From Actinomycetes bacterium (GTDB lineage: Bacteria; Actinomycetota; Acidimicrobiia; Acidimicrobiales; RAAP-2): a stretch of 64,000 nt of DNA. The DNA lies in contig JAJYDR010000002.1 of assembly GCA_021777285.1 (NCBI GenBank), positions 25,018 to 89,017 on the forward strand, given 5' to 3'. Below, one piece after another: positions 11,710 to 20,644 of this stretch. The translations under genes and the position numbers were made by a program. The notes under the pieces are model-generated. The model was not told where the DNA came from. It searched no databases and saw only the letters and a program-made list of their open reading frames with translations. Position 1 is the first letter of the stretch, and every line of letters begins with the position of its first letter.

Positions 11710-12185
11710 GCGACGCAGTCGAAGAAGCCGGCGACGGCCCGGCCCCCTACGTGAAGCCCGCCGACCGGCTCGTGGAGACCTTCCGGGTCGTGTACGTCGA
11801 GTCGGTGCTCTTCGACTTCGCCGACGCCTCGCCGGTCGTGCACCTGATGGAGGCCGAGGCCCCCTACCGCAACGTGTCGATCCCGATGGCGCTCGCGGAC
11901 GCGACGGCGCTGCACGCGGCGCTCTTCAATCGGGCGGGACGCCGCCCGAGCACCCACGAGCTCTTCTCGGCGGTGCTGTCGCGCCTGCAGGCCGACGTGA
12001 TCGCCGCCAAGATCGTGCGCTACGAGTCCGGCATCTTCTACGGCGAGCTGGACCTGATGACCCCGCGCGGGCGCGAAGTGCTCGACTGTCGAACGAGTGA
12101 CGCCTTGATCCTCGCGCTGCGTCAGCCCGTCGTGGCGCCGATCCTCTGCCTCGAGAGCATCCTCGAGCCCTTTAGCGACGCTTGA
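11706..12185 (+). CDS. Bifunctional nuclease (BFN/DUF151) domain protein
   Basis: A 159-residue single-domain protein of the BFN (DUF151) family, whose plant member has DNase and RNase activity; bacterial roles are poorly defined. The typical stretches are HLMEAEAPYRNVSIPMALADA, then THELFSAVLSRLQADV, then RTSDALILALRQPVVAPI. It is the last gene of the alaS-ruvX-mltG-aroE-SEDS run, overlapping the SEDS gene by 4 bp. Its 3' end overlaps the convergent second SEDS gene by 14 bp. Confidence 0.88.
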   Translation: MSDAVEEAGDGPAPYVKPADRLVETFRVVYVESVLFDFADASPVVHLMEAEAPYRNVSIPMALADATALHAALFNRAGRRPSTHELFSAVLSRLQADVIAAKIVRYESGIFYGELDLMTPRGREVLDCRTSDALILALRQPVVAPILCLESILEPFSDA

Positions 12186-13542
12186 ACTCGACGCGGCGGA
12201 TCGCCCCGCCGCGCAGGTCGAGGCTGTTCTCGTGCGAGATCCGAAGCAGCAGCGCGACGATGATGTAGTTGGCCACGAGCGAGCTGCCGCCGTAGGCCAT
12301 GAAGGGCAACGTGATCCCGGTGAAGGGCAGCAGCCGCAACACGCCGGCCATGATGAAGAAGGCCTGGAGCCCGACGACGGCCGTGAGCGCCGTGCTCGCC
12401 AGGCGCACGTAGTCCGAGTGGGCGCGCTGGGCGATGCGAAAGCCCTCGCCGACGAAGAGCACGAAGAGGCTGAGCACGACGACGATCCCGAGCAGGCCGA
12501 GCTCCTCGCCGATCGCGGCGATGATCATGTCCGAAGTGATCTCGGGGATCGTCCCCGACTGGCCCAGTCCCAGCCCCGTGCCCGTGATGCCGCCGGCCGC
12601 CAGTGAGAACCAGCCGTAGGCGAGCTGGTGGGAGAAGGCGAAGTTCGTCGTCGACCACGGGTCGATCCAGAGGCTCACGCGCTGGTGGACCTGGCTGAAG
12701 AACTTGGCGGCGACGAGGGCCCCGCCCGCGAACAGCCCGACGCTGATCAAGACGTAGGTCTTGAGGCCCGTGGTCACCCAGAGCATCGCGACAAAGAGCG
12801 CGAAGAGCAGCATCGCGAAGCCGATGTCGTTCTCCGCGCCGAGGATGACCAGGGCGAAGCCCCACGCCGCGAGGATCGGCAGCAGGGTCCGCGGCGGGAC
12901 GATCTGGCGCCGCCCGATGCGCTGGGTCGGGGTGGAGAGCAGGTCCCGGTTGGCGGCGAAGTACGAGGCGAAGAAGAAGGCGAGGAGGATCTTGGCGACC
13001 TCGACGGGCTGGAAGGTGATCGGGCCGAGGCCGATCCACAGCCGCGCGCCGCCGACGCTGATGCCCAGTCCCGGCACCAGTGGCAAGAGCAGCAGGCCGA
13101 TCGCGCCGACCAGGGAGGTGTAGCGGTAGCGGTCGAGGTCGCGCACGTGGCGCACCAACGCGAGGGTGATGACGAGCCCGACGGCACTCACCAGGAACCA
13201 GAGCGACTGGAAGGCCGCCTGGTGGGGGTCCCAGCGCGCGATCTCCACGTAGCCGATCCCGTTGAGCAGGGTCGCGATCGGCAGCAGCACCTGGGAGGAC
13301 TGGGGCGCGTAGTGGCGGATTGCCACGTGCATCGAGAGCGAGATCACCACCATCGCCACGAGGAAGAGCCAGAGGTCGGGGGGCAGGTGCCCGACGGCGC
13401 CGAGCCAGGCGAGCACGTAGAAGGCCGAGGTGATGATCCACGCCAAGACCATCAGCGCGAGCTCGGTGGAGCGACGGGTCGACGGAGCCTCGTCAGCATC
13501 TGGAAGCGTCGGGGGCGCCAGAGCGCGCGAATGCTTCGCCAC
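12172..13542 (-). CDS. SEDS-family peptidoglycan glycosyltransferase (RodA/FtsW-like), copy 2
   Basis: Second SEDS protein, 456 residues, with an N-terminal cytoplasmic tail of about 30 residues and more membrane segments than copy 1, as in the mycobacterial RodA type. The Asp region is IPEITSDMIIAAIGEELG and the signature GITLPFMAYGGSSLVANY. It is transcribed toward the BFN gene and tail-overlaps it. The GTG start at 13542 is supported by TACTCT 6 nt upstream on the minus strand. In many Actinobacteria this type is paired with pbpA and protein kinase genes; none of these is next to it here. Confidence 0.9.
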   Translation of the reverse strand: MAKHSRALAPPTLPDADEAPSTRRSTELALMVLAWIITSAFYVLAWLGAVGHLPPDLWLFLVAMVVISLSMHVAIRHYAPQSSQVLLPIATLLNGIGYVEIARWDPHQAAFQSLWFLVSAVGLVITLALVRHVRDLDRYRYTSLVGAIGLLLLPLVPGLGISVGGARLWIGLGPITFQPVEVAKILLAFFFASYFAANRDLLSTPTQRIGRRQIVPPRTLLPILAAWGFALVILGAENDIGFAMLLFALFVAMLWVTTGLKTYVLISVGLFAGGALVAAKFFSQVHQRVSLWIDPWSTTNFAFSHQLAYGWFSLAAGGITGTGLGLGQSGTIPEITSDMIIAAIGEELGLLGIVVVLSLFVLFVGEGFRIAQRAHSDYVRLASTALTAVVGLQAFFIMAGVLRLLPFTGITLPFMAYGGSSLVANYIIVALLLRISHENSLDLRGGAIRRVEFKRR

Positions 13543-13548
13543 CCTCTT

Positions 13549-13554
13549 AGAGTA
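13549..13554 (-). promoter_or_regulatory. Probable leaderless -10 box of the second SEDS gene
   Basis: On the minus strand TACTCT lies 6 nt before the GTG start at 13542. It sits in the 47-bp divergent gap shared with ppk1. Confidence 0.45.
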
Positions 13555-13589
13555 GTCGTAGGGTTGGCGTTAGAACCGAGAGGGGTGAG

Positions 13590-15659
13590 GTGAGTTTCGA
13601 CGTTCAGGCCTTCGGCCCCGAACGCTTCTCCAGCCGCGAACTCTCGCGCCTCGAGTTCGGCGCGCGTCTGCTCGACCTCGCCGAAGAGCAGCGGCTGCCC
13701 ATCCTCGAGCGTTGCAAATTCGTGGCGATCTTCGCCGACATGATCGACGAGTTCTTCCAGGTCCGCGTGGTCAGCCTCCAGGACAAGGTCGCCGCGGGCG
13801 TCCAGACGCCCTCGGTCGACGGGGTGCGGCCGCGCCAGCAGCTCAACGCCATCCGCGAGCGCGTGCTGGCACTGATCGAACGCCAGGACCGCATCGTGCT
13901 CGACGAACTGCTGCCCGAGCTGACGCGAAGCGGCATCACCATCATTCGCTACGCCGACCTGGACGTCGAGGAGCACGCGCGGCTCAACCGGTACTTCGAA
14001 CAGAACGTCTACCCGGTCCTGACGCCCCTCGCCGTCGATCCCGGCCACCCGTTCCCGATGATCTCGAACCTGTCGCTCAACATCGCGGTCGCGGTGCGCG
14101 ACGCCGAGACGGGCGAGGAGCGCAGCGCCCGCGTGAAGGTCCCGAGCTCGCTGCCTCGCTTCTTGCCCGCCGGGCCGGGTCGCTGGTGCCTGCTCGAGGA
14201 ACTCATCGTCGCGAACCTCGGCCGGCTCTTCCCAGGTATGTCGATCGGACGGGCCGACCTGTTCCGGGTCACGCGCAACGCGGACCTCACGCTCGAAGAG
14301 GACGAGGCCGACGACCTGCTCGTCGCCCTCGAGGTGGAGCTGCGTCGGCGGCGCTTCGGCGAGGCGCTGCGGGTGGAGATCCTGCGCGGGATGTCAGCCG
14401 AGTTCCTCGACCTACTCGTCGAGCAGCTCGAGCTCAACCACGAGAACGTCTACGTCTCAGACGCCCCGCTCGGCCTGCACGACCTGTGGAGCCTCTACGA
14501 GTTCGACCGGCCCGACCTGAAGGGCGAGGGCTGGTCGCCGCTCACCCCGCCGCGCCTGCTCGCCGGGGACCACGTCGGGGACGTCTTCGCGGTCATCCGT
14601 GACGGGGACCTGCTCCTGCACCACCCCTACGAGTCCTTCAGCGACTCGGTCGAGATGTTCATCGCCCAGGCGGCCGACGACCCCAAGGTGGTCGCCATCA
14701 AGCAGACCCTCTATCGCACCTCGGGCGACTCGCCGGTCGTCGGCTCGCTCATCCGCGCGGCGGAGCGGGGCAAACAGGTCGTCGCGCTCGTCGAGCTGAA
14801 GGCGCGCTTTGACGAGGCGGCCAACATCGAGTGGGCCAAGGCCCTCGAGGACGCCGGCGTGCACGTCGTCTACGGCGTCGTCGGCCTGAAGACCCACTCC
14901 AAGACAGCCCTGGTGGTGCGCGCCGAGGGCGACCGGACGGTGCGCTACGCCCACGTCGCCACGGGCAACTACAACTCCAAGACCGCGCGCAACTACGAGG
15001 ACTTCGGGCTGCTCACCGCCGACCCCGCGATCACCCACGACGTCGGCGAGCTCTTCAACTTCCTCACGGGCTTCGCGCGAAACGCCGACTACGAGAAGAT
15101 CATCGTCAGCCCGACGATGACCCGAGCGCGGATCATCGAACTCATCAACGGTCAGCGCGACCGGGGCATGGCGGGCCGGATCGACATGAAGGTGAACGGA
15201 CTCACCGACCCCGCGATCATCGACGCGCTCTACGAGGCGAGCGACGCGCGCGTGCCGATCCGACTGGCGGTTCGCACGCTGTGCTGCCTGCGCCCGGGGG
15301 TCACCGGCCTGTCGAGCACGATCGTCGTGCGCAGCCTCGTGGGCGAGTTCCTCGAGCACTCGCGGGTCTTCATCTTCGGCAACCCGGGCGAGGAGGGCTC
15401 GTCGGTCTACATGGGCTCGGCGGACCTGATGGAGCGCAACCTGGACCGCCGCGTCGAGGTGCTGGTGCCGATCGAGGACGACGGGCTGCGCGAGGAACTG
15501 CGCGACGCCTTCGAGGTCACCTGGCGCGACGACGAGTTCACGTGGGTGCTCGGCACCGACCGGCGCTGGCGCCGGGTCCAGCCGGTGACCGAATTCTCGG
15601 CCCAGGCCGAGTTCAAGCGCCGGGCGTTGGCGCGGGCGCGGACCCTATCGACCCATTAG
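13590..15659 (+). CDS. ppk1: Polyphosphate kinase 1
   Basis: Reversible synthesis of inorganic polyphosphate from ATP, 689 residues, the usual PPK1 length. The N and H domains are followed by the two PLD-like C domains. The autophosphorylated His is in VVGLKTHSKTALVVR near residue 436; the conserved HVATGNYNSKTARNYEDFG follows, and the second His is in EFLEHSRVFIFGN. GTG start 4-8 nt after a purine-rich GAGAGGGG, so this gene looks leadered, unlike its divergent neighbour. Its 3' end overlaps the convergent flippase-like gene by 47 bp. Confidence 0.96.
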   Translation: MSFDVQAFGPERFSSRELSRLEFGARLLDLAEEQRLPILERCKFVAIFADMIDEFFQVRVVSLQDKVAAGVQTPSVDGVRPRQQLNAIRERVLALIERQDRIVLDELLPELTRSGITIIRYADLDVEEHARLNRYFEQNVYPVLTPLAVDPGHPFPMISNLSLNIAVAVRDAETGEERSARVKVPSSLPRFLPAGPGRWCLLEELIVANLGRLFPGMSIGRADLFRVTRNADLTLEEDEADDLLVALEVELRRRRFGEALRVEILRGMSAEFLDLLVEQLELNHENVYVSDAPLGLHDLWSLYEFDRPDLKGEGWSPLTPPRLLAGDHVGDVFAVIRDGDLLLHHPYESFSDSVEMFIAQAADDPKVVAIKQTLYRTSGDSPVVGSLIRAAERGKQVVALVELKARFDEAANIEWAKALEDAGVHVVYGVVGLKTHSKTALVVRAEGDRTVRYAHVATGNYNSKTARNYEDFGLLTADPAITHDVGELFNFLTGFARNADYEKIIVSPTMTRARIIELINGQRDRGMAGRIDMKVNGLTDPAIIDALYEASDARVPIRLAVRTLCCLRPGVTGLSSTIVVRSLVGEFLEHSRVFIFGNPGEEGSSVYMGSADLMERNLDRRVEVLVPIEDDGLREELRDAFEVTWRDDEFTWVLGTDRRWRRVQPVTEFSAQAEFKRRALARARTLSTH

Positions 15660-16671
15660 GGGGCGGCTTTCGCCACTCGAGACTGGCGTAGGCGGCACCG
15701 CCGATGGGGATCGGGATCCAGAAGTTGATCAAGCGGTAGGCGAGCACGGCGAGGATCGCCTGGCTGTGGGGCACGCCGAAGCCGACGAGGGTGGGGATGA
15801 GCACACCCTCCACGACGCCCAGGCCCGCCGGGGTGATCGGGATCGCCGCGAGCACGTTGGCGAGGCCGTAGGCGACGAGCAGGTCGATCGGCGAGATGAC
15901 GTGGCCGAAGGACCAGATGAACACCCAGAGACAGGCCGCGTCGAAGAGCCAGTTGAGCCCGGCCCAGGTGAAGGCCCACCACAGGGTGCGTCGGTTGTTG
16001 ATCAGGACGTTGATCCGGTCGGCGACCTTCCCGAGGAGGGCCGAGACCTTGTCGGGGTCGATCCGCGGGATGTGGGCGACGATCGCGCGCATCCAGTTGT
16101 CGGCGTGGCGCTGACCGCGCGTGAGCAGGATCAGCGTGCCAAAGAACGCCAGCAGCAAAAAGACCCCCGCGAGGGCGGCGAAGCCGTAGGCGGGGTTGAA
16201 GCCGCGCAGGGGGATCGAGACCACGAGCGCGCACCAGAAGATGATGTTGAGCACCACCGCCGAGCCGGTGCCCTGGGTCGCCAGGCCAAAGGCGTTGGTC
16301 TCCTTGGGCACGCCGAGCTGGTTGAAGATCCGGTAGGAGAGCGCGCCCGCCGGCGCGGTGCCGCCGGGGATGACGTGGCTGATCGCGAGGCCGGCCAGGT
16401 TGACCCGCAGCGTGTCGTAGCGGTGCGGGGAGTACGGGTAGAGCACCGTGCGGGTCAACTCGACGTAGGAGTAGATGGCCGCCATCTCGCACACGACCGC
16501 GACGGCGACAAGCACCGGGTTGATCGTGGCGAGCAGGTGCAGGGATTTGCGCCCCGAGGCGAACTGGGGCACCACGAAGTAGGCCAGGACAAAGATGATG
16601 AGGCCAAAGCTGACCGTAATGCGGATCTCGCGGGGAATGGCGAAGCGGGGTTTGGACGTTTCGGGCGACAT
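15613..16671 (-). CDS. Lysylphosphatidylglycerol synthase TM-region/flippase-like membrane protein
   Basis: Polytopic membrane protein of 352 residues of the UPF0104/AglD-MprF flippase-domain type (YbhN-like). The frame is open well upstream, but the ATG at 16671 starts a plausible cytoplasmic N-terminus (MSPETSKPRFAIPREIRI) before the first membrane segment. Family features are NLAGLAISHVIPGGTAPAG after the first segments and AIPITPAGLGVVEGVLIP near the end. The neighbouring divergent gene makes polyprenol-phosphate mannose, so a role in lipid-linked sugar or lipid handling is possible but unproven. The last 47 bp overlap ppk1 tail to tail. Confidence 0.82.
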   Translation of the reverse strand: MSPETSKPRFAIPREIRITVSFGLIIFVLAYFVVPQFASGRKSLHLLATINPVLVAVAVVCEMAAIYSYVELTRTVLYPYSPHRYDTLRVNLAGLAISHVIPGGTAPAGALSYRIFNQLGVPKETNAFGLATQGTGSAVVLNIIFWCALVVSIPLRGFNPAYGFAALAGVFLLLAFFGTLILLTRGQRHADNWMRAIVAHIPRIDPDKVSALLGKVADRINVLINNRRTLWWAFTWAGLNWLFDAACLWVFIWSFGHVISPIDLLVAYGLANVLAAIPITPAGLGVVEGVLIPTLVGFGVPHSQAILAVLAYRLINFWIPIPIGGAAYASLEWRKPPPNGSIGSAPAPTPGA

Positions 16672-16734
16672 CAGTACCAGCCTTACACGTCCGAGGCGGT
16701 TTTTTGGCCACTCCGGTGGCCCTGGACGGCCGAG

Positions 16735-16740
16735 TAGAAT
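16735..16740 (+). promoter_or_regulatory. Probable leaderless -10 box of the mannosyltransferase gene
   Basis: TAGAAT ends 6 nt before the GTG start at 16747; no Shine-Dalgarno is present. Confidence 0.5.
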
Positions 16741-16746
16741 CGATCG

Positions 16747-17478
16747 GTGCGCACGCTCGTCGTACTGCCGACATACAACGAAATCCTGAACATCGAGCCC
16801 ATGCTGCGCACGCTGCGCGACGTGGTGCCCGACGCGTCGATCCTGGTCGTGGATGACGGCAGCCCCGACGGCACCGCCGCGCGCGCCCGCCAGCTCGCCG
16901 ACGAGCTGGGCTCGGTCTCGATCCTGGAGCGTCCCGCCAAGAGCGGTCTCGGTGGGGCCTACCGGGCGGGCTTCGCCTGGGGCCTCGAGCGGGGCTTTGA
17001 CCACTTCGTCGAGATCGACTGCGACTTCTCCCACGACCCCCACGCCCTGCCGACCCTGCTCGCCGCGGCGAGCGGGCACGACGTCGTGATCGGTTCGCGC
17101 TACGTCCGCGGCGGCACGATTCCCAAGTGGTCGCTCGTGCGCCTGCTGCTCTCGCGCGGGGGGAACCAGTACGCCTCGCTGATGCTGGGCCTCGGGGTGA
17201 AGGACTCGACGGCCGGCTATCGCGTCTACTCGGACCGGGCGCTGCGCCTGATCGACTACCGCACCGTCACCGCCGACGGTTACGGCTTTCAGATCGAGAT
17301 GACCTTCCGGGCGCGCCGGGCCGGCGCCTCGATCGTCGAGGTGCCGATCTCCTTCACCGACCGCACCCGCGGCGAGTCCAAGATGTCCAGCGCCATCGTC
17401 GTCGAGGCCCTGCTGCTCGTCACCAAGTGGGCCGTCGAACGGCCCTTCGCGAAGGGCCGCTCACACCCGGTCGGCTAG
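16747..17478 (+). CDS. Polyprenol monophosphomannose synthase (GT2, dolichol-phosphate mannosyltransferase type)
   Basis: Family 2 glycosyltransferase, 243 residues, of the DPM1/Ppm1 catalytic type, transferring mannose from GDP-mannose to a polyprenyl phosphate. The N-terminus VVLPTYNEILNIEP and DDGSPDGT near residue 37 bind the nucleotide sugar; the DxD-like site is EIDCDFSHDP near residue 95. The C-terminal FTDRTRGESKMS is typical of DPM synthases. It has no membrane domain, unlike GtrB-type enzymes. Its 3' end overlaps menF by 18 bp, tail to tail. Confidence 0.9.
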   Translation: MRTLVVLPTYNEILNIEPMLRTLRDVVPDASILVVDDGSPDGTAARARQLADELGSVSILERPAKSGLGGAYRAGFAWGLERGFDHFVEIDCDFSHDPHALPTLLAAASGHDVVIGSRYVRGGTIPKWSLVRLLLSRGGNQYASLMLGLGVKDSTAGYRVYSDRALRLIDYRTVTADGYGFQIEMTFRARRAGASIVEVPISFTDRTRGESKMSSAIVVEALLLVTKWAVERPFAKGRSHPVG

Positions 17479-18699
17479 GACCGACGAGAGCACGCTCGCG
17501 AGCTTGTCGCGGGTCTCCTCGCGTTCGGCGATCGGGTCGGACTCGCTGACGATGCCCGCGCCGGCCCACGCCTCGAAGTTCGTGGCGCCGACCATGACGC
17601 CGCGGATCCCGATCCACCACTCCCCGTCGCCCTCGGCGTCGAGCCAGCCGACCGGACCGGCGTAGTGGCCGCGGGCGTGGGGCTCGAGACGGGCGATCAA
17701 TGCCGCCGCCGCCTCGCGCGGGATCCCGCCCACCGCGGCGGTCGGGTGCAACAGGCGAAGGATCGACAGGGCGTCGGGCGCGGCGCCGGGACCGTGGTGC
17801 TCGCCGTTGATCCACGTGCCCAGGTGCGCCACGGTGCGAAGTGCCACGATCGAGGGTGACCCGTCGGCGACGAGGTCCTCGTAGTCATCGTGGAGCCGGC
17901 TGACGAGGTCGTCCACGAGCAGTTCGTGCTCGCGCAGGTTCTTGGTGCTGCCGAGCAGCCAGTTCTCGTAGTCGTCGGGTGCGACGTTGGCCGGCAGGGC
18001 GATGGTGCCCGCCAGGGGGTGCAGCTGGATCGTGGCGCCCGTACGGCGCGCGAGCAGTTCGGGACTCGCCCCCACGAAGCGCCGACCGTCGGGCAGGGGG
18101 AGGCTGTAGATCGTGCAGTGCGGCTCGCGCACGCGCAGGCGCTGGGCGATGGCGGCGGGGTCGATGGGCTCGGGAACGCTGCCCGAGACCGCGCGGGCGA
18201 GCACGACCTTGTCGAGTTCCTTGCGGCGCAGGATCTCCACGGCGAGGGCGACCTGGTGGGCGTACTCCTCGGGGGTGGGCTGGTAGGCGACCGAGCGGAT
18301 GGACTGGAGCTCCTGGGTGGGCAGGGAGACCTCGTCGAGCAGGGGCGCCCAGGCGGGCGAGCCGACCCGCTCGGTCAGCCAGGCGGCGCCGGCGCGGTCT
18401 TGGGTGATGGTAAAGCGCGGCACGACGAGTTGGCCCGGCTCGTCGCGGTCAAAGGGCAGGCTCGCGAAGGCGACGACGCCCGATCCAACGGGACCGTCCT
18501 CGCCGGTGAGCTCGTGCTCGCCGAGCAGCGCGCCCACGTCGCGCCCGTCGATGCCCGCGTCCAGGGAGACCTCGTCAACGGCGCCCCCGAAGCCGCAGCG
18601 CAGGACGTCGGGCGACTCGACCAGCCAGCCGCTGCGAGCGCTCAGGGCGCGCAGCACCTGCGTGGGCTGGGCCGCGATCCGGGAGCGGTGGAACTTCAC
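17461..18699 (-). CDS. menF: Isochorismate synthase
   Basis: Chorismate-utilising enzyme of 412 residues converting chorismate to isochorismate, the first step of menaquinone synthesis. The C-terminal chorismate-binding domain shows the typical ELDKVVLARAV, FVGASPELLARR, LAGTIALPAN, LHPTAAVGGIPREAA and GPVGWLDAEGDGEWWIGIRG stretches. It could in principle serve a siderophore route, but the 4-bp overlap (GTGA) with the upstream menG gene and menC nearby favour menaquinone. Start is GTG. Confidence 0.92.
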   Translation of the reverse strand: MKFHRSRIAAQPTQVLRALSARSGWLVESPDVLRCGFGGAVDEVSLDAGIDGRDVGALLGEHELTGEDGPVGSGVVAFASLPFDRDEPGQLVVPRFTITQDRAGAAWLTERVGSPAWAPLLDEVSLPTQELQSIRSVAYQPTPEEYAHQVALAVEILRRKELDKVVLARAVSGSVPEPIDPAAIAQRLRVREPHCTIYSLPLPDGRRFVGASPELLARRTGATIQLHPLAGTIALPANVAPDDYENWLLGSTKNLREHELLVDDLVSRLHDDYEDLVADGSPSIVALRTVAHLGTWINGEHHGPGAAPDALSILRLLHPTAAVGGIPREAAAALIARLEPHARGHYAGPVGWLDAEGDGEWWIGIRGVMVGATNFEAWAGAGIVSESDPIAEREETRDKLASVLSSVLADRV

Positions 18700-19388
18700 G
18701 CCGACCTCGTGGCGAGGAACTGCTGACTCAATCCTCCCATCACGAACCAGTGGTTGACGGCGCTAAAGCCGGCGTCGCGCAGCATGGTGACGAGCTCGTC
18801 GGTGGGGGGCAGGTAGGCCGTCGACTTGGGCAGGTAGCGGTAGGCGTTGCGATCCGAGACGAGCGAGCCCACGAGGGGCACGACCCCGCGGAACCAGATG
18901 CGAAACCCGAGGCGCAGCAGCGCGCTCGTCGGTTCGGCGACCTCGAGCAGCGAGATGCGCCCGCCGGGACGGATGACCCGGCCCATCTCGACGAGCGTGG
19001 CGCGCAGGTCGGTGAAGTTGCGCAGCGCGTACCCGCACGTCACCCCATCAAAGGCACCCGTCGCGAAGGGCAGCTCGGCGGCGTTGGCCTGGACACGAGC
19101 GCGCATGCCGCTGCCCGCGTCGAGCATGCCGAAGCTGAGGTCCGTCGCGACGGCGCGATGGCCCTGGCGCTCGAGTTCGCGGGTGAAGTCACCCGTGCCG
19201 GCGGCGATGTCGAGGATGAGGCTGCCCGGGGGGAGGCGCAGGTCGCGCACGGCGCGTCGGCGCCAGCGCGCATCCAGGCCGAAGGTCATGAGGTGATTGA
19301 CGAGTTCGTAGCGTCCGGCGATCGCGTCGAACATCGCGCGAACCTGTCGCGTCTTCTCGGTGCCCTGGGGCAGCCGCTTGGGGTCCAC
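18696..19388 (-). CDS. menG: Demethylmenaquinone methyltransferase
   Basis: SAM-dependent C-methyltransferase (UbiE/MenG), last step of menaquinone synthesis. The GTG at 19388, directly after the stop of the upstream MaoC-like gene, begins VDPKRLPQGTEKTRQV and yields 230 residues, the usual size; the frame is open further upstream but overlaps that gene. Motif I is LDIAAGTGDFTRELE at about residues 59-72, followed by DLSFGMLDAG, and the family stretch FDGVTCGYALRNFTD. The C-terminus overlaps the menF start, so menG and menF are coupled. Confidence 0.93.
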   Translation of the reverse strand: MDPKRLPQGTEKTRQVRAMFDAIAGRYELVNHLMTFGLDARWRRRAVRDLRLPPGSLILDIAAGTGDFTRELERQGHRAVATDLSFGMLDAGSGMRARVQANAAELPFATGAFDGVTCGYALRNFTDLRATLVEMGRVIRPGGRISLLEVAEPTSALLRLGFRIWFRGVVPLVGSLVSDRNAYRYLPKSTAYLPPTDELVTMLRDAGFSAVNHWFVMGGLSQQFLATRSA

Positions 19389-19390
19389 GA

Positions 19391-19849
19391 TTAGTTGTAG
19401 TACCGGTAGATGACCTGCGCGACGCAGGCCGGCTTGTCCGAGCCCTCGATCTCGATCACGGTGTCCAGTGCCACCGTCGCACCGCCGTCGAAGGGCTCGA
19501 CCGAGGCGAGCGTGGCGCCCGCGCGAATCGCCGATCCGACCGGGACGGGCTTGGTGAAACGGACTTTGTTGGTGCCGTAGTTCACGCCCATCGCCACGCC
19601 GTCCACGCGCAGCACACCGCTCAGCAGCACCGGGAGCAGGGAGAGGGTGAGGTAGCCGTGGGCGATCGTCCCACCGAAGGGGCCCTTCTTCGCGCGCTCG
19701 ACGTCCTCGTGGATCCACTGGTGGTCGCCGGTCGCGGTGGCGAAGAGATTCACCTGCTCCTGGCTCACCGTCTGGTACTCGGAGTAGCCGAGGTGCTGGC
19801 CGACCATCGTGGCCAATTCCTCGATGCCCGAAACGCTCGTCGTCATCAT
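19391..19849 (-). CDS. MaoC-like (R)-hydratase family protein
   Basis: Hot-dog fold protein of 152 residues of the MaoC dehydratase/NodN group. The hydratase motif is visible as FATATGDHQWIHEDVERA followed by PFGGTIAHGYLTLSLLP, the D-x(4)-H pattern of (R)-specific enoyl-CoA hydratases. Start at the tandem ATG pair at 19849/19846, preceded by GGGAGG at a good distance. It directly precedes menG with 2 nt between stop and start, so it is in the menG-menF transcription unit, although a role in menaquinone synthesis is not known. Substrate unknown. Confidence 0.88.
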   Translation of the reverse strand: MMTTSVSGIEELATMVGQHLGYSEYQTVSQEQVNLFATATGDHQWIHEDVERAKKGPFGGTIAHGYLTLSLLPVLLSGVLRVDGVAMGVNYGTNKVRFTKPVPVGSAIRAGATLASVEPFDGGATVALDTVIEIEGSDKPACVAQVIYRYYN

Positions 19850-19908
19850 TACCTCCCGGCAAAGCCTATCCCCGGTGCCTTGGACACGAGCCGTTAACCG
19901 GGGACTCG

Positions 19909-19914
19909 TACACT
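19909..19914 (+). promoter_or_regulatory. Probable leaderless -10 box of the VIT-family gene
   Basis: TACACT ends 6 nt before the ATG at 19921. Confidence 0.45.
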
Positions 19915-19920
19915 GAGTGC

Positions 19921-20619
19921 ATGGAGCAAGGCGTACACGAAGAAGGGCATCGACAGATCTCGGGTGGCTGGGTTCGCGCCGGGATCTTTGGCGTGAGCGA
20001 TGGGCTCGTGACCAACGTGTCACTGATCCTCGGCTTCGCGGGCGCGAACCCCGGCCACGACGTTGTGCGCCTGGCGGGACTCGCCGGTCTGGTGGCCGGT
20101 GGGTTCTCCATGGCGACGGGGGAGTACCTCTCGATGCGCGCCCAGAAGGAATTGCTCGAGTACGAGATCGACGTGGAGCGGCGCTCGATCGAGTCGGCGC
20201 CCGCGGCTGAGCAGGCCGAACTGCGCGACATCTTCGTCGCTCGGGGCATCGAAGCGGAGCTCGCCGAGCGGCTGTCCATCGATCTCATGCGCGACCCCGA
20301 TCTCGCACTGCGCACCCACGCGCGCGAGGAGCTCGGCATCGATCCCTCGGCGACCGGTTCGCCGATCTCGGCGGCGGTCTCCTCGCTGTTCGCCTTCGCC
20401 ATTGGCGCCTTCGTCCCCCTGCTGCCGTGGCTCTGGTCGGCCCAGGGCAATGAGGTGCCCTGGTCGATCCTCTTTGGCGCCGTCGGGGCCGCCACGGTCG
20501 GCGGGTCCATTGGCTGGTTCACCCGCAACGGCGTCGTCTCCTGGGCCGTGCGCCAGCTCGGCGTCACCGCGATCGCGGCACTGGTCACCTTCGGCGTGGG
20601 CCGCCTCGTCGGCGGCTAG
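19921..20619 (+). CDS. VIT1/CCC1-family iron/manganese transporter
   Basis: Membrane protein of 232 residues of the vacuolar iron transporter type. The N-terminal GIFGVSDGLVTNVSLILGFAG is the signature of the first membrane segment, and GGFSMATGEYLSMRAQKEL that of the second. A charged cytoplasmic region (about residues 85-140) with many Glu residues, the metal-binding domain of the family, follows, and three hydrophobic segments end the protein. Probably moves Fe2+ or Mn2+ out of the cytoplasm. It faces mshD tail to tail with a 25-bp gap. Confidence 0.9.
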   Translation: MEQGVHEEGHRQISGGWVRAGIFGVSDGLVTNVSLILGFAGANPGHDVVRLAGLAGLVAGGFSMATGEYLSMRAQKELLEYEIDVERRSIESAPAAEQAELRDIFVARGIEAELAERLSIDLMRDPDLALRTHAREELGIDPSATGSPISAAVSSLFAFAIGAFVPLLPWLWSAQGNEVPWSILFGAVGAATVGGSIGWFTRNGVVSWAVRQLGVTAIAALVTFGVGRLVGG

Positions 20620-20644
20620 AGAAACGCCGCGCCGACCAGGCGTG

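Noticed and set aside
12628..13593. 321-codon plus-strand frame opposite the second SEDS gene
   Set aside because: Glu/Arg/Asp-rich shadow of a clear membrane protein gene; no start signal or domain.
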